Positions 1 through 12,227 of a stretch of 64,000 nt of DNA are shown piece by piece. This DNA comes from Chlorophyllum brunneum (lineage: Eukaryota; Basidiomycota; Agaricomycetes; Agaricales; Agaricaceae): positions 1,736,001-1,800,000 of the forward strand of contig OY756139.1 of NCBI GenBank assembly GCA_963576785.1, given 5' to 3'. The notes under the pieces were generated by a model. It made no database searches and was not told the origin of the DNA. It saw only the letters and a program-made list of their open reading frames with translations. Both the position numbers and the translations under genes were made by a program. Every line of letters begins with the position of its first letter. The stretch's first letter is position 1.

Positions 1-3000
1 ACTCTTTTACAACAACAGCGGATAAAGAATTGTTGCACTCTCCATCATCGTCTATGGTTACCCTGGATAATGAAGACCAGACCGTCGTCCTCAAACCGTC
101 CCGAAGTAGATCAAGAGAGCCCTCCCGATCTCCGAGCCCTGCGACACAGACCGCTCCAAATCAGGCTGATGGCAACGACAGTCAGTCACAATCTCAAGTT
201 AATGGCAATAGGCTGTCGTCAACGTCAAATCTCAGCGCTGAGGAACGTGAATCGGCCCTCAGCTCAGGACGTAACTCTCCATATCATCAGGTGGACGTGC
301 CACGCAGCATAGAAGATGGATCGGATTCCGATGCTGCATGTGAAGTAGCAAGCCCCATGCCGGACCAACGACATTCACCTCCAGCACCTCCCCCAAAGAG
401 TGAAGATGAGCACTTGGACATGCAATCGCCTGTTTTGAGCGAGGACCTTGATGCCTCTGGCTTATCTCAACACGACGCCTCAGACGACATGTCAGAATCT
501 TCTCCTGTTGAACGGACTTCTCATGCGACCTTCATTGCCCCTGCGCTCCCCCCTATCAGATTTTCCTTGAACACCGCAGATTTCAGCGAGCTACTGAGTT
601 CCGTGCAGGGCCCCTCCATGCTAGAATCTTTGGACCAAATGGCAACACTCTTGCAGGACCCTGATGGTATCTCTACACCGTCAAAACTGTCATCCGAGGC
701 AACGTTGACAGCTACTGTGTCCCCACCCGCGACATATAATGAACCTAAATTTGATGATTCGCAAAAGACATCCACGATACCATCAATAGAAGAACGCCCT
801 GCTTTAAACAACAAGTAAGTTCCACAAAACTCGTCGATTTATCCATTACTCAAAACCATAATAGGCCCCTTAGAATCAGAAAGAAAGGTTCATCGGAGAA
901 CAAACCGTTACCTGTTCTCAATCTGCCCTCCACCCCCCCAGCGTCGAGTAACGTGCCCCTGAACCTTGGCAACAGCCCCCGCATGGCGGCAACGGACTCA
1001 AGTGAAATACCGTTGCGACACGATGCACCGGATTCGATTGCTATACAGTTACGAGAAGCCCTCAAGGGTTCACAGGACCAGTGTGTACAGCAAATCCGTT
1101 TGGATGTTGATTTTGTAGAAGCCGTCATTGTGACATTGAATTCGAGGAAGGCAGCCTATGAAGAGCTGAAGGTGAAATTCGATGGAATGAAGGTTCGTAC
1201 ATGACGAAGGCAACGAAGACTGGTAATCCATGAGCTCACCCAGCTATTGCAGAGGACAAGCAAAAATCTTACCGATGGAGTATCGGCCGCCCAGGCTGAA
1301 TATGACAAAGAACAAAAGGCTAGGCGTGATGCTGAAGCGGAGGTCACCCGATTGCGCGTTCTGCTCTCCGGCCAAGCAGCCAAACTGACGGCAATGTCTG
1401 GCGAAGACCGGCGCCAAGAATTGAGGCAGCAGATCTCCAAAGAGTTGAACGATAATCTGTCCGGTCTTGAACAAGATCTCTCGAGACTGAAACTAGAGAG
1501 GGATATTGCCCTTGCAGAGATGGAGGAACTTTCGTCAACCAAGAGGTATGTCATATTCTGGCGTCTTTCACAGGTCCAGGGCGTCTAATATCATTTCTAG
1601 TTTGGCGTCCCTTGAGAAGCCTGCGGTGAATCTTGGTCGCTCCGTGACAAAACGCCTGGACAGCCTCAGGAGGCAATACCAGCGGGAGTTGATTCCACTC
1701 ACCGAGGAAAGAGAGACGCTCAGTCGGGAGATTGCAGAGCTTAAAGCGATCAGAGATATGTTCCTCGAGGAGACCACTGCTCTCAACGCCCGCAACGAAG
1801 AGCTTGCTCAACTTAGCCACATCTACTCTCGTAGACTGGAGGCGATCCCCGAGACGCCGCTCAAGCAAGGACAGTTGATCAGCCCACCCGTGTCTCGCCC
1901 CTCTTTCGAGAGGCAGAAGAACCCCGGTCATGTTACTGCACAGTCGGTCCCTGGTCTTGCACCTTCTCTAAGCGCTTCCACTAGTGGATCATCAACAACC
2001 ACCATCCATGAAGATCCCGACAAATCCATGAAGCCACCGCCCAAATCGGAACCGGACATGCATACGCCCCGCAAACTGAAATGGATAGGTTCCAGCAAGG
2101 CGAAGACAATTCCCTCCCTGGTGTCAATACAGGAGCCTCAGAGAAGCAAGGGCCATTTGGAGCATAACTTCCAACAACTCAGCGTATTACGGTTTACCCG
2201 GTGCGACCACTGTGGAGACAAACTGTGGGGTTCTCAACTACGTTGTTCAAGTACGTTTCGATTCGGTTAGCTTTGACAATGATGTTGAACGTTGTCAACA
2301 GTCTGCAATGCTTCGATCCACATTCGCTGTGTTGCGGCCGTACAGCTACCCTGTGCACAACACGGAAGGGATGACTCTCAAGCTTCTCTGGGTGGGTTGA
2401 TATTATGCACATATACACTGCGAGCCTTGTTCTCAGTCATCTACTTAGTTCCCTCGATGTTTGGTCGAGACTTACTTGAGCAGGTGCAAACTGACAGCCG
2501 AGGTGACGATCGACAAGTGCCCATCCTTGTAGAAAAGTGCATCCAGGCCGTTGAAGCAATAGGTGTGCTGTTTGTTCTCATGGTTTCGATACATGACTGA
2601 CACTGTAGTGCAGCGCTCGACTACGAAGGCATCTACCGCAAAACCGGTGGTTCAAGCCAGTCTAAGCTGATTACACAATTATTCGAGCGCGGAGATTACA
2701 CGACCTTCGACCTACTCGACACTGACAGATTTAACGACATCTGTAGTGTCACCTCTGTTCTCAAAAACTACTTCCGCTCGCTGCCAAATCCGCTTCTTAC
2801 GTTCGAACTGTACGAGCAATTTGTTAAAGGGGTTTCCATCAAGGACGTTGCAATTAGAAACAAGACCTTATCCGACTTCGTTAAACAGTTACCAAGTGAA
2901 CACTACTATACGCTTCGTGCACTGATGATGCATCTTAACCAGTAAGAAGGGAATTGCCATTATATGACAGAGCAGCTAATAGCATGGTTTGTAGCATCCA

Positions 3001-3235
3001 TCAACGGAACGAAAAGAACCTGATGAATGCAAGAAATCTGGGTGTAGTATTTGGACGTTCGTAGTGTTTTAACCTGAGTGAATCGATGGATCTGTACTAA
3101 CTCTGTGCGTTTTCTGTAGCGACACTGATCAGGTCTCCGGATCCAGGTGCTGAATTCAGTGACATGGCTCAACGAGCCCTTTTTGTGGAATGGCTGGTTG
3201 AAAACGCACCTCAACTATTCAACGGAGCAGCATAA
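1..3235 (+). CDS. C1 and RhoGAP domain protein (5' end cut off by window)
   Basis: GTPase-activating protein for Rho-family GTPases, acting in polarity and actin/cell-wall control. The visible part begins with a Ser/Pro-rich region, then a coiled coil (about 1000-1840), a C1 zinc finger encoded near 2157-2360 (pattern H-x12-C-x2-C with the later C-x2-C-x4-H-x2-C split by an intron), and a RhoGAP domain from about 2450 to 3200. The RhoGAP part shows the arginine-finger segment EGIYRKTGG and the FGPTLIRS motif. Introns fit at 815-864, 1193-1243, 1546-1600, 2251-2301, about 2391-2448, 2563-2613, 2942-2994 and 3057-3119; with these the frame runs to TAA at 3235. Fungal C1-RhoGAPs of this layout often carry N-terminal LIM domains, which would lie left of the window; that is not seen here. 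The family call is firm, the GTPase partner unknown. Confidence 0.9.
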
Positions 3236-3559
3236 GTTTCTTCCGTGACTTTTTATTGTGTTTATATCATTCGTTTGTAGCCATTTAAGGTTTGATTATT
3301 TTGCGTTGTTCGGACCTTTAAACATCTCTTCTTTCATGTGTTGTGTCAGGTATCCATGATTATTTATCGCGAGAGAGGTTCTCGATTCGTTTATGTGACA
3401 TTCCTGTTTCTTTTGCATACCATACTACCCCACTCATGTTCTGAATACCCACGCATACCCCTACACTTTGAGGATGTATCTTAGAACAGAAACAGTCGTT
3501 ACAGGGAAAAATCTTAAGATGATGATATCATTACATGCTACCGAGGAATAAATAAGTGG
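3236..3559. other. Convergent 3' intergenic region
   Basis: About 320 bp between the stop of the RhoGAP gene and the stop of the oppositely oriented BTB gene. It is AT-rich at the start and has no coding-like frame; it probably holds the two 3' UTRs. I see no RNA gene or repeat. Confidence 0.6.
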
Positions 3560-5333
3560 TTAGAGAGCTTCTCGAGACTTTTTCTGTTTGTGACTAAAAT
3601 CTGGTTTCATGGTACAGTAGAGAAAGTGGCGCCTAGGCCCTGTTGCGGCTCCGGCAACTGCTGCAGCGGTAACGCGACCGTTTATCGGGACACTTTCCGC
3701 CCTGACGCCGAGGGAAAACATGCGATCGAAAACTAAGGAGGCAAGTGAATGTAAGAATATAGAGTGAATTGAGAGACATACGGGTGGCTGTGAAAGCTTT
3801 GGCACTTGATTGACAGACGGTTTGAGTGAGGGAAAGGGGGGGGCTTACACCCTCGAGCTGGCGTAGGTATCGAAAGACCATGGAGGGCTGAGGTGGGCCG
3901 AAACGAAAGACTGCTGTGTACGCTTGTCTCCATTTTTCATCGAGGAGGCGAGCGCAAACAGGCGGATCTGGACAAGTAGAACACTGTGAGGGTATGAGAG
4001 AAGGTAAAGCGAAGGAGGAGAAACGAACGCATTGGTATTCCTTGTTGACTTGGGTGAGACCCAACTTGAGAACGCGCTCGAGGAACCATGTTCGTCTGTG
4101 GGATTGGGTAGTTGGGCGAAGTGGTGGTATGGAGCAGGGAGAGTTACCTCTTCTCTAGCTTGAGTAGTGTTTCCTTGCTGAGGGTGTTGAGTTCGTGCTC
4201 GGACCATCCACCAGGGTTATCCAAGACAAAGCGACTGGCTTCACGGTAGAGTTCTTCCTCTTCAAAAAGCTCAGCAATGCGCATGGCCTTGATTGGGCGG
4301 CCAGCGGCGTGGGTGATAAGGAATTTGAGGCATTCTTGTTGAAGGGATGTGACACAAAGCTTGTGGGCGATGTTCATCAAGCTTTCGACGTTGTTCCAAG
4401 TGATGGTGCATTCCAGGCTGGGCAAGTGAGTGGAGTACGCGGCGCCCGCGAATGTAGGACGTACTGGGGGTAGACGAACTTGAGGAAATCGTGGAAGGTG
4501 CTGGCCTGTGAGAGAAGTGAGCGATGGGTTGGGGGTAGGGTTGGGACTGAGGCCCACTGACGCGCTCTTCCTTGAGGACAATGACAGCATCTGGGCCGTC
4601 CTTGGGTCGTCGCTTCACCTTTGCATGGGCGGTGGAAAGCTTGCGCGGGCCAGAAGCCGAGTCTTCCGAAGGGGATTTTTGATGAGCGGAGCGTGATGCC
4701 TGCAGTTTTGCGAGGCTGTCATCCCGGGCCTGGGACCGAGAGAGAGATTCGTCGCTGCCTTCGTTCTCGCTCAGTCTTGCAGCGTCGACTTCAAACAGCA
4801 CATCGAGATCGACCGGGTCCCCATCCGGATCCACCGGTGCAAAGGTCATTTCAGCCTCGAGATCAGGCTTGTCTCCGGGGATGGTCGGGGGCTGGGAGAT
4901 GGTGATCACGGAGGACATGGAGGGCGGCCGACCGGTCTCGGACCAGTGGCCGCTGAGAGCGGCTTCAAAGAAGGGAGAGGCAAAGTAGAGGACCTCTTTG
5001 TGCGCCCTGAGAGCGGATGAATGAAATTCAGACAGGGGGTCAAGGGACAAACCAGAAAATGGTGCTCTCGACCACGATCTTGACAGTGCCGGGAAACCTG
5101 GAGGCCTTGGTAAAGGTGTCGTCGAGGTCGATTGCAGTGTCGTCGTCGTCGATGCTGAGCTCTGACACGTCGTCGGACTCGTATTCCTGGAGGACCCATG
5201 GCGGGGAGCCGGAGGAGCGGAAGATGCCGGCAGCTGCGGCGTGTGTTTCTGTGGGGGAGCTGAGGGATGCGATGGGGTTGTTGGGCCCGCGCGAATTGCG
5301 GGCGATGAGGATGTGCGACGGGTTCGTCGTCAT
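3560..5333 (-). CDS. BTB/POZ domain protein
   Basis: Probable adaptor or substrate receptor; the function of this fungal family is not established. The first exon ends in a BTB strand (KIVVESTIFW) that splices to AHKEVLYFASPFFEAALSG, the classic BTB core. A Ser/Asp-rich insert follows. After an intron comes a helical BACK-like part (ESLMNIAHKLCVTSLQQEC, then LLKLEKR joined to RTWFLERVLKLGL). The C-terminus has a conserved block with paired cysteines (CPDPPVCARLLDEKWRQAY), and a last exon beginning VFDRMFSLGV runs to the stop at 3560. The start used is the ATG at 5333; an in-frame ATG at 5357 is possible. The gene lies 80 bp downstream of RPA43 on the same strand. Confidence 0.8.
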
Positions 5334-5413
5334 CGCCAACCTGCCCCACCCACCCATCACCACAAACCATCTCTCCCACGTTCGAACCCCGCTCGCGCCT
5401 CTTTTATATTCAG

Positions 5414-6359
5414 CTATCTACTACAGGCTACTCCCCGTTTCCCCCTTCTCCGTCCCTTCTCAGCTCCAGCTTTGCGCCCACCATCCTCAATTTCGTCCGT
5501 GTCCTGTCCTGTCGTGTCCATCCGTGCAACGTGCTTGGGCGAGAACGGATCCCGCTGTATGGATCCTTGGAGCGAAAGCATTTCGTTCGCCACAGTCAGC
5601 CTAGGGAATGCCATCCAGCAATGACCAGAGGAACGACAGGGGGACACACCCAATAACTGTAAATTCTAGGCGTCCATGCTCTCCCCCCAGCCTTTCGCCA
5701 CTCAGTCCGTTCACCCACCTGCCTGCACTCTCAGCTTCCGCTCCTTCTGGTTCGCTCCCCTGCGCTTCTGCCCCAAATTCCGGGTCATTTTCAGCAGGGC
5801 CATACTCAAAATGCCACTCATCCGCCGGCAGGTGGTGCCGGGGTATTGATGCATTAAACGTGCGATGGATAAGGAGCGATACATGGTCTGGAGAGCAGAG
5901 ATTTACTTTGCCCACTGCAGTCGGCACTGATCAGCATTTGGCTAGACAATCCGTATGTACATACCTAGTTTCATCCCAACCTTTGGGCTCCAGACTGTTG
6001 CATCGAATCCGACATCACAGACAAGAAAGGGACAGTCCCCCTTGATTATGGCTCGCCTGTCTGCAACCGATAAATCAGAGTGCGAAAGCACCACGCCACG
6101 GAAAGCAGGTGTATATCTGGAGCAGGCATCGTTTCCACGTAGTAGGATTCCAAACTGCGTGACAAGCGTACCTCATAACCATAGAGTCCAGCATTTCCTC
6201 TACACCCGCACGAGGATTATTCGCAAACACAGGGGGTATGGAGACCGTGAGGGAGGCATTGACCACATGAAATTCGCCTGCACTTGAAGACCTTCTGGGC
6301 CTTTTCTTTGGCGGGGAGGCAGTCTCTGGATGTGACTTTCGCTTTGCTGAGGGAGACAT
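5414..6359 (-). CDS. RPA43: DNA-directed RNA polymerase I subunit RPA43
   Basis: Stalk subunit of RNA polymerase I, which makes rRNA in the nucleolus and contacts Rrn3 during initiation. The N-terminus is basic (KRKSHPE, KKRPRRSS), then FHVVNASLTVSIPPVFANNP and a Met-rich helix match the RPB7-like N-domain of RPA43. Exon 2 reads GVVLSHSDLSVADRRAI, then CPFLVCDVGFDATVWSPKVG. Exon 3 starts the OB part with VGKVNLCSPDHVSLLIHRTF. After an acidic insert it ends in LTVANEMLSLQGSI and a basic tail. Three introns are inferred from clean GT-AG borders that restore the frame. The in-frame TTG upstream of the ATG at 6359 is not needed. It is divergent from PAM16 over 94 bp. Confidence 0.9.
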
Positions 6360-6453
6360 GGCAGCCAACCCACAGGCAGCGCAGAAAATTGGCAGCCGTC
6401 ACGTGCACCCGCCTTTCAAGCTCGCAATTTTTGGCTGGCTGGAGCTGTCTGCG
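6360..6453. promoter_or_regulatory. Divergent promoter RPA43 / PAM16
   Basis: Only 94 bp separate the two ATGs. It contains a CACGTG palindrome at 6400-6405 (an E-box-like site bound by Cbf1/bHLH factors in other fungi). The motif is seen; its use is inferred. Confidence 0.5.
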
Positions 6454-7093
6454 ATGGTCAGTCTGCTCTCCTCTGCTCTCCCGTCCACCCCTGACCCCTC
6501 TCCAGTCCTCGCCCAAGGTTCTTGTCCAGATTTTCATCACTGGCTCCCGCATTCTGGGTAAGGCCTTTTACGAAGCGGGACGACAGGCCGTCAAGAGTAT
6601 GCCTATCCTCTCGTACACCAAACCAGCATGCTCAACCTCTCCTAGATGCCAAGCAATCTCCACAGGCAGCTATGGGAAGCGACGCTGCCGGCGTTGGCCA
6701 CGCTACCTCCGCATCCGCCACCGACAACCTCACTCGCCAGCACCGAATGACACTCGACGAGGCACAGCTGATTCTCAACGTGAAACGGGGCGAACAGATG
6801 GAAACAATTCTGAAAGTGCGCAGTGTTCATCCTACTCACATTGCATCCAAACAACTCTCTGCCAGAGCTATGAACACCTCTTCAAGGCCAACTCACCACC
6901 CCCACCCAAACCTGACAAACCCACACCTGCCAAACAAGCCCCTCCGGTCTATTCACATTACCTGCAATCCAAGGTCGTGCGAGCGCGTGACAGATTGGAA
7001 GCAGAGTCCAGGCTATCTGAGGAGGCGGTCGAAGCAACACCTGTCCAGCCAAACGCGCAGCCACCACCAAGCGAAAGCCCGAACAAGTCATGA
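6454..7093 (+). CDS. PAM16: Mitochondrial import motor subunit TIM16/PAM16
   Basis: J-like protein of the presequence-translocase-associated motor at the matrix face of the inner membrane; it pairs with PAM18 and restrains its stimulation of mtHsp70. Exon 1 is only the ATG (6454-6456), followed by an intron 6457-6505. Exon 2 gives SSPKVLVQIFITGSRILGKA and FYEAGRQAVK, the usual N-terminal membrane-associated helix. The J-like domain reads MTLDEAQLILNVKRG, with an intron before YEHLFKAN, and lacks the HPD motif as expected for PAM16. The C-terminus YLQSKVVRARDRLEAE matches the family. Introns 6457-6505, 6597-6645 and 6816-6865 give exactly 163 codons plus stop. An Ala/Pro-rich tail of about 20 residues follows the conserved end. 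Confidence 0.92.
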
Positions 7094-7304
7094 TACACCG
7101 CTACCCGGACCTACATTAGACATCTAATCATTGTGCAACCCCCATTCACTAATTTATGCCGCATGTCCACTGCTTTGTTACCCCTTCATCGGTGACGGTG
7201 CCAGTTTTGGCGGTACCTATGTCGTCTTTGTCCATGACGCTGACTCTCGCCAACTTGCGCTCAAGTCTTGAGAATGATTAATTAAGTACCGTCTACAGAC
7301 ACAT

Positions 7305-9404
7305 TCAATCCTCATCCCAGTTACCTGACTGCTGTGGAACCTTTGGTCCTCCGGCAGGCTTGCTCATAATAATGCTATCCACACTCAGCACTGATACAGC
7401 AGCCTCAGTAGCCAGTTTGAGAGCCCACTGCTTCGCAGCCAAAGAATCATAGATCTTGTGCCGATCAGCTTGTAACGTTCCATCGTCTTCGTACTAAGAA
7501 ATCAGTGTGTCAGCTGCGCTGAGGATCTGACAAACACGGAGGAGCTACCTCAACGTCAACACCCCAGGCCTCTCCACCTTTAAGTTCATGTTTTGCCCAT
7601 AGCTTACTCAAGACTTCATTCCCCTCAGCGCCTCCTAACGCATTTTCCGCAAGTGTCCTCGGTACCACCTCCAAGGAGTTCGCATACTTCTTCACAGCAT
7701 GTTGCGCAAGTCCCTTCAACCCGCTTCCATAACCATCCACTCTTTTCGCCAGTTCCATCTCAGTCGCTCCGGCACCGGGGACAGTCCTGGCGTCCTTCAT
7801 TAAACCTTTTATCACATTCACCCCATCATCCACAGCGCGTTCTAGATCATCAAGGTGGTTGGCCGTAGCCCCACGTAGCACGATCGTCGCAGTTTTGGTC
7901 TTCTCACCACGACTAGAAGGATCGAAACCCTGATCGCCCTCGGAAAGCTGACGAAGGACCGTCACACGATCACCACCGATCTCTGTTGTTTCGAAAACGT
8001 CAACATATCCTGCTTCTTCTGGTGTGGGTGCACCCATACGCGCGAGTGGTGTCGCGTTGACAACTCGACATAACCTACGAAGGTCGAATTTTGAGAGGAC
8101 CTTGAGAACAGCAATGCCGACCCTATTGAGGTAGTGGAGGGCGAGTTCGCCGACGGATGAACCAGCAACAATGACTTTGACACCAGAATCAGCAATTTCT
8201 TTGAAGATCTGCCTCTGTAATCAGTAATATGACCCCATCGTGGATGCCTGGCATCTACCTTTTCCATATGCTTCTCTTCCCCAACTGTGAAATTGAGCAT
8301 CTCCTCCGCACTCTTGATCAGAACTGTTCCCTTCGTCTCCGTCTGGGCAACATCCAAAGCAGAGGTGAAAACAGCAACCTTTGCTTTGTGGACCTTTTTC
8401 ACGTCACCTTTCGGAGTGTATAAGCTTAGGCCTCTAGTATACCAGCTGCACATACCTTCCGGTTCGCGGCCAAAAACCATTCCCTGTACTACTTTACTGG
8501 TAGCCAAGCTACCACCCATGATTTTTACGACGCGGACATTGTCCACGTTGAAGTTTTTGGGGTTGGGGGGCATGATTAATAGTGCTGCATCCGCGACCAA
8601 CGAGGAGAGCACATCTTCGAGTCCATATTGTTTTGCAGCAATAGCAGGCTTGAGCGCAGTCACCAGAGAAGCGCGTGTTAAGGGCTGCGGCATCTTCCAA
8701 GTCGACAAGGCTAATCGTCGAAACATCAGATAATGCAAGATTAGCAGAGGTGAGAATGACGCACTCTCAAGCTCCTTCAGGGTTCTGTCTAGCGCAAGCT
8801 CGTAGCCCTGGATAATCTCACTTGGATGTAGACCCATGATAAGCAGATTTTCAGCCCTTTTCAAAAGCTCTCCTGCGAAGATGACGACGGTATTAGTCGC
8901 ATCACCCATCTAGATTAAATAAAAATCAGCAAGTGTTTTCGGTGGTTCATAAAAGTGACACGGTGGAAAAGCAAGAGCAGGGGAGCCAGATTGCACTCAC
9001 CTCAGCCTCCTGAGCCTGGGAGGCCATTACGACCAACTTGGCAGCCGGATGTACAACTTCGATCTCCCTGATAATCGTCGCCGCATCCGAAGTGACAAAG
9101 AGTCGTCCAAGATGATTGATCACAAGCTTGTTTCTCCCTGCATTGCACATTTGTACCTGTCGGAACTCATGAAGCCCCCAACGACTGCATACCACGTACC
9201 ATTCGGTCCATAACTTGTTCGCGCCAAATCAGTCAGCTCATTGACCGCCTGTATATTTCTGAGCACGGCATCATCGAGTCCTTGAAGGTGCTATGCATAA
9301 GAACGCGTCAGCAAGACGACTACCTCGCGATATACTCCCGTGCTGACCTTGTACCCATCTTTGAAAAGCTGTATCTGGTTTGCTTTGGGTACTTTTAGGG
9401 ACAT
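7305..9404 (-). CDS. CCT8: T-complex protein 1 subunit theta
   Basis: Subunit of the cytosolic CCT/TRiC chaperonin that folds actin, tubulin and WD proteins using ATP. The start at 9404 gives SLKVPKANQIQLFKDG, typical of theta. The ATP-binding region reads LARTSYGPNG, then GRNKLVINHLGRLFVTSDAA and, across an intron, GDATNTVVIFAGELL. The apical part includes VVKIMGGSLATSKVVQGMVF. The C-terminus DSIIMSKPAGGPKVPQQSG followed by NWDED is the theta signature. At least eight introns of about 50 nt are needed; one removes the in-frame segment between LKELE and TLSTWKMPQP, which otherwise stays open but does not match the family. The last stop (TGA at 7305) lies directly after the NWDED end. Very confident. 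Confidence 0.93.
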
Positions 9405-9501
9405 GGCGTGTGCAGAAGATGATACCAAAGCCCTCAAAGGGACGCTCCAATCAGTGACGTGCTGGTCACATTGGCTGGTCACGCATCATATATTACGGTA
9501 A

Positions 9502-10842
9502 CTATTCCAGGACTGTATATTTCTTGAGATGTGGCGGAATAACCTCCTCCAAGCTTTTTGATGCCAACCATTTCTTCGAGAATAAGCGACTCTGGTATCG
9601 ATACGCACCATCACACAGAATTGTCGCGACTTTAGATCCTGGAAAGCCGTCAGTGACAATTCCCCGAGTTAGCTGAACATAAGCCCACCCTTGCCAAGTT
9701 TCTCTGCAAGCTCCACGGCGGCAACAACGTTGAGGGCAGAGCTTGCGCCGAGGTATAGGCCCTCAGAATCCAAGAGCTCGTAGAGCATGGCAATAGACTT
9801 GTCATCAGAGACAGTGAATGCACCGTCGACGTTCTTTACGAAAGTAGCCAAATTGTCTGTGACACGACCTTGACCAATGCCTGACATAGGTCGTCAGATA
9901 AGTAGCATGTGTTAGATACGCCTGAGATGCACCTTCTGTGATGGATGATCCAGTCCTCTCAACCAATTTGCCACCACTCTCAAAGTAACTGGTCAAAACA
10001 CTGCCAGGAGGATCAGCCAACCACACTTGAGTCTTCCCACCACTCTTTTCCTTGAGGTATTTACCGACGCCGGCGAGTGTGCCGCCAGTGCCCGTCGAGC
10101 AGATGAAACCATCCAAATCACCACCGGTTTGCTCCCAGATTTCTGGGCCTGTGGTGGTATAGTGAGCGTGGGTGTTTGCAGTGTTGTCGAACTGGTTGGT
10201 CCAGATGGCATTTTCTGTAGACTCGGCATATTCTCGGGCTTGATGATTGTAGTTGAGTGGGTTCTCATAGGCGACGGCGGGGACGGGACGAACGTCGGCA
10301 CCAAGCATGCGCAGAAGGTCGATCTTCTCTTGGCTCTACCACATGAAATAAAAGGTGAGACGAGGGTTTGGCAAGACGACCCGGAAGGCTACCTGGGTAT
10401 CGGGCATGTATATCACACATTTGTATCCACGTGCCCGACAAACATGTGCGAGGCCAATGCCAGTATTCCCTGCGGTACCCTCAACGACGGTGCCCCCAGG
10501 CTTGAGTCTAGCACCGAAAGTCAGTGCTCTGCTGGGCAAGCGGGGGATAGAATTCAACGTACCGTCCCCTCTCTTCAGCGTCCCGAATGAGTCCGAGCGC
10601 AGCACGATCCTTCACACTACCACCGGGATTCTGGAACTCTGCTTTGCCGTAGATTTTGTATCCTGTCTTCTCTGACAGACCTTTGAGGTAAATCTAAACT
10701 GGCCACTGAGTGGGGTGCTTGGAGGGCAAAAAGACCCGCGACGCACGAGGGGAGTGTTTCCGATGGCCCCGGTGAAGGTTTCAGCAGGGGCATTGTGCGA
10801 GAAGGCGCGGCTCATGGTGGCAGAGCGAAGAAGGGAAAACAT
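9502..10842 (-). CDS. Cysteine synthase (PLP-dependent, O-acetylserine sulfhydrylase type)
   Basis: Beta-family PLP enzyme making cysteine from O-acetylserine and sulfide. The N-terminus ([15 protein letters not shown]) is basic and Ser-rich, suggesting a mitochondrial presequence, followed by [11 protein letters not shown]. The PLP lysine lies in [15 protein letters not shown], the substrate loop in [13 protein letters not shown], and the phosphate-binding glycine loop in [15 protein letters not shown]. Later parts are [20 protein letters not shown] and a C-terminal [14 protein letters not shown], ending at TAG 9502. There is no CBS-domain extension, which argues against cystathionine beta-synthase. 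It resembles the larger fungal mitochondrial cysteine synthases. Several 50-nt introns are inferred. Confidence 0.88.
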
Positions 10843-11257
10843 GTCTGAATTTGTAGGGAGAGAGAGGGAAAAAGGAGGACGAAAGGGGGATATGTTGTTG
10901 CTGCATGCGGAATGATGTGCCAGTGTCGAAGGAAGCACGACATTCGCTTCTCACGCAAGATCCCAGATTCACCCAATTCCATCCAAGCATCAAATCCATT
11001 AGAGTGTATATAGACCTACCACCCCTCAAAGTAAAATCAGACTCGAATATAGAGATGGGAATAACAGATAACGGTATAAGAACAAAAGAGGTAGGCAAAA
11101 AAAACATGGGGAGCTAGACAGTGTCCGTTCGTACGTGAACAGTTTCGTGCGTGGCCATGAGATAGCGAGTTATAATGGCATGAGGGGGTATTTGGGACGG
11201 AGGAGCTCGTATAGAAGCAGGCGTCATGGAAAGTATCTGGGGAACACGCCAACACAT

Positions 11258-12101
<844 letters not shown>

Positions 12102-12227
12102 GTTTGATGTGTTTTATGGTAAGGAGCGACGAGGGGCTGGAGTGAGTGCGAGACGACCTCAACTGGGACGACAAAATCTGGCCCCGTCACACTTGTCACA
12201 CACGCGTGTCATAATTTCGATTCTACG

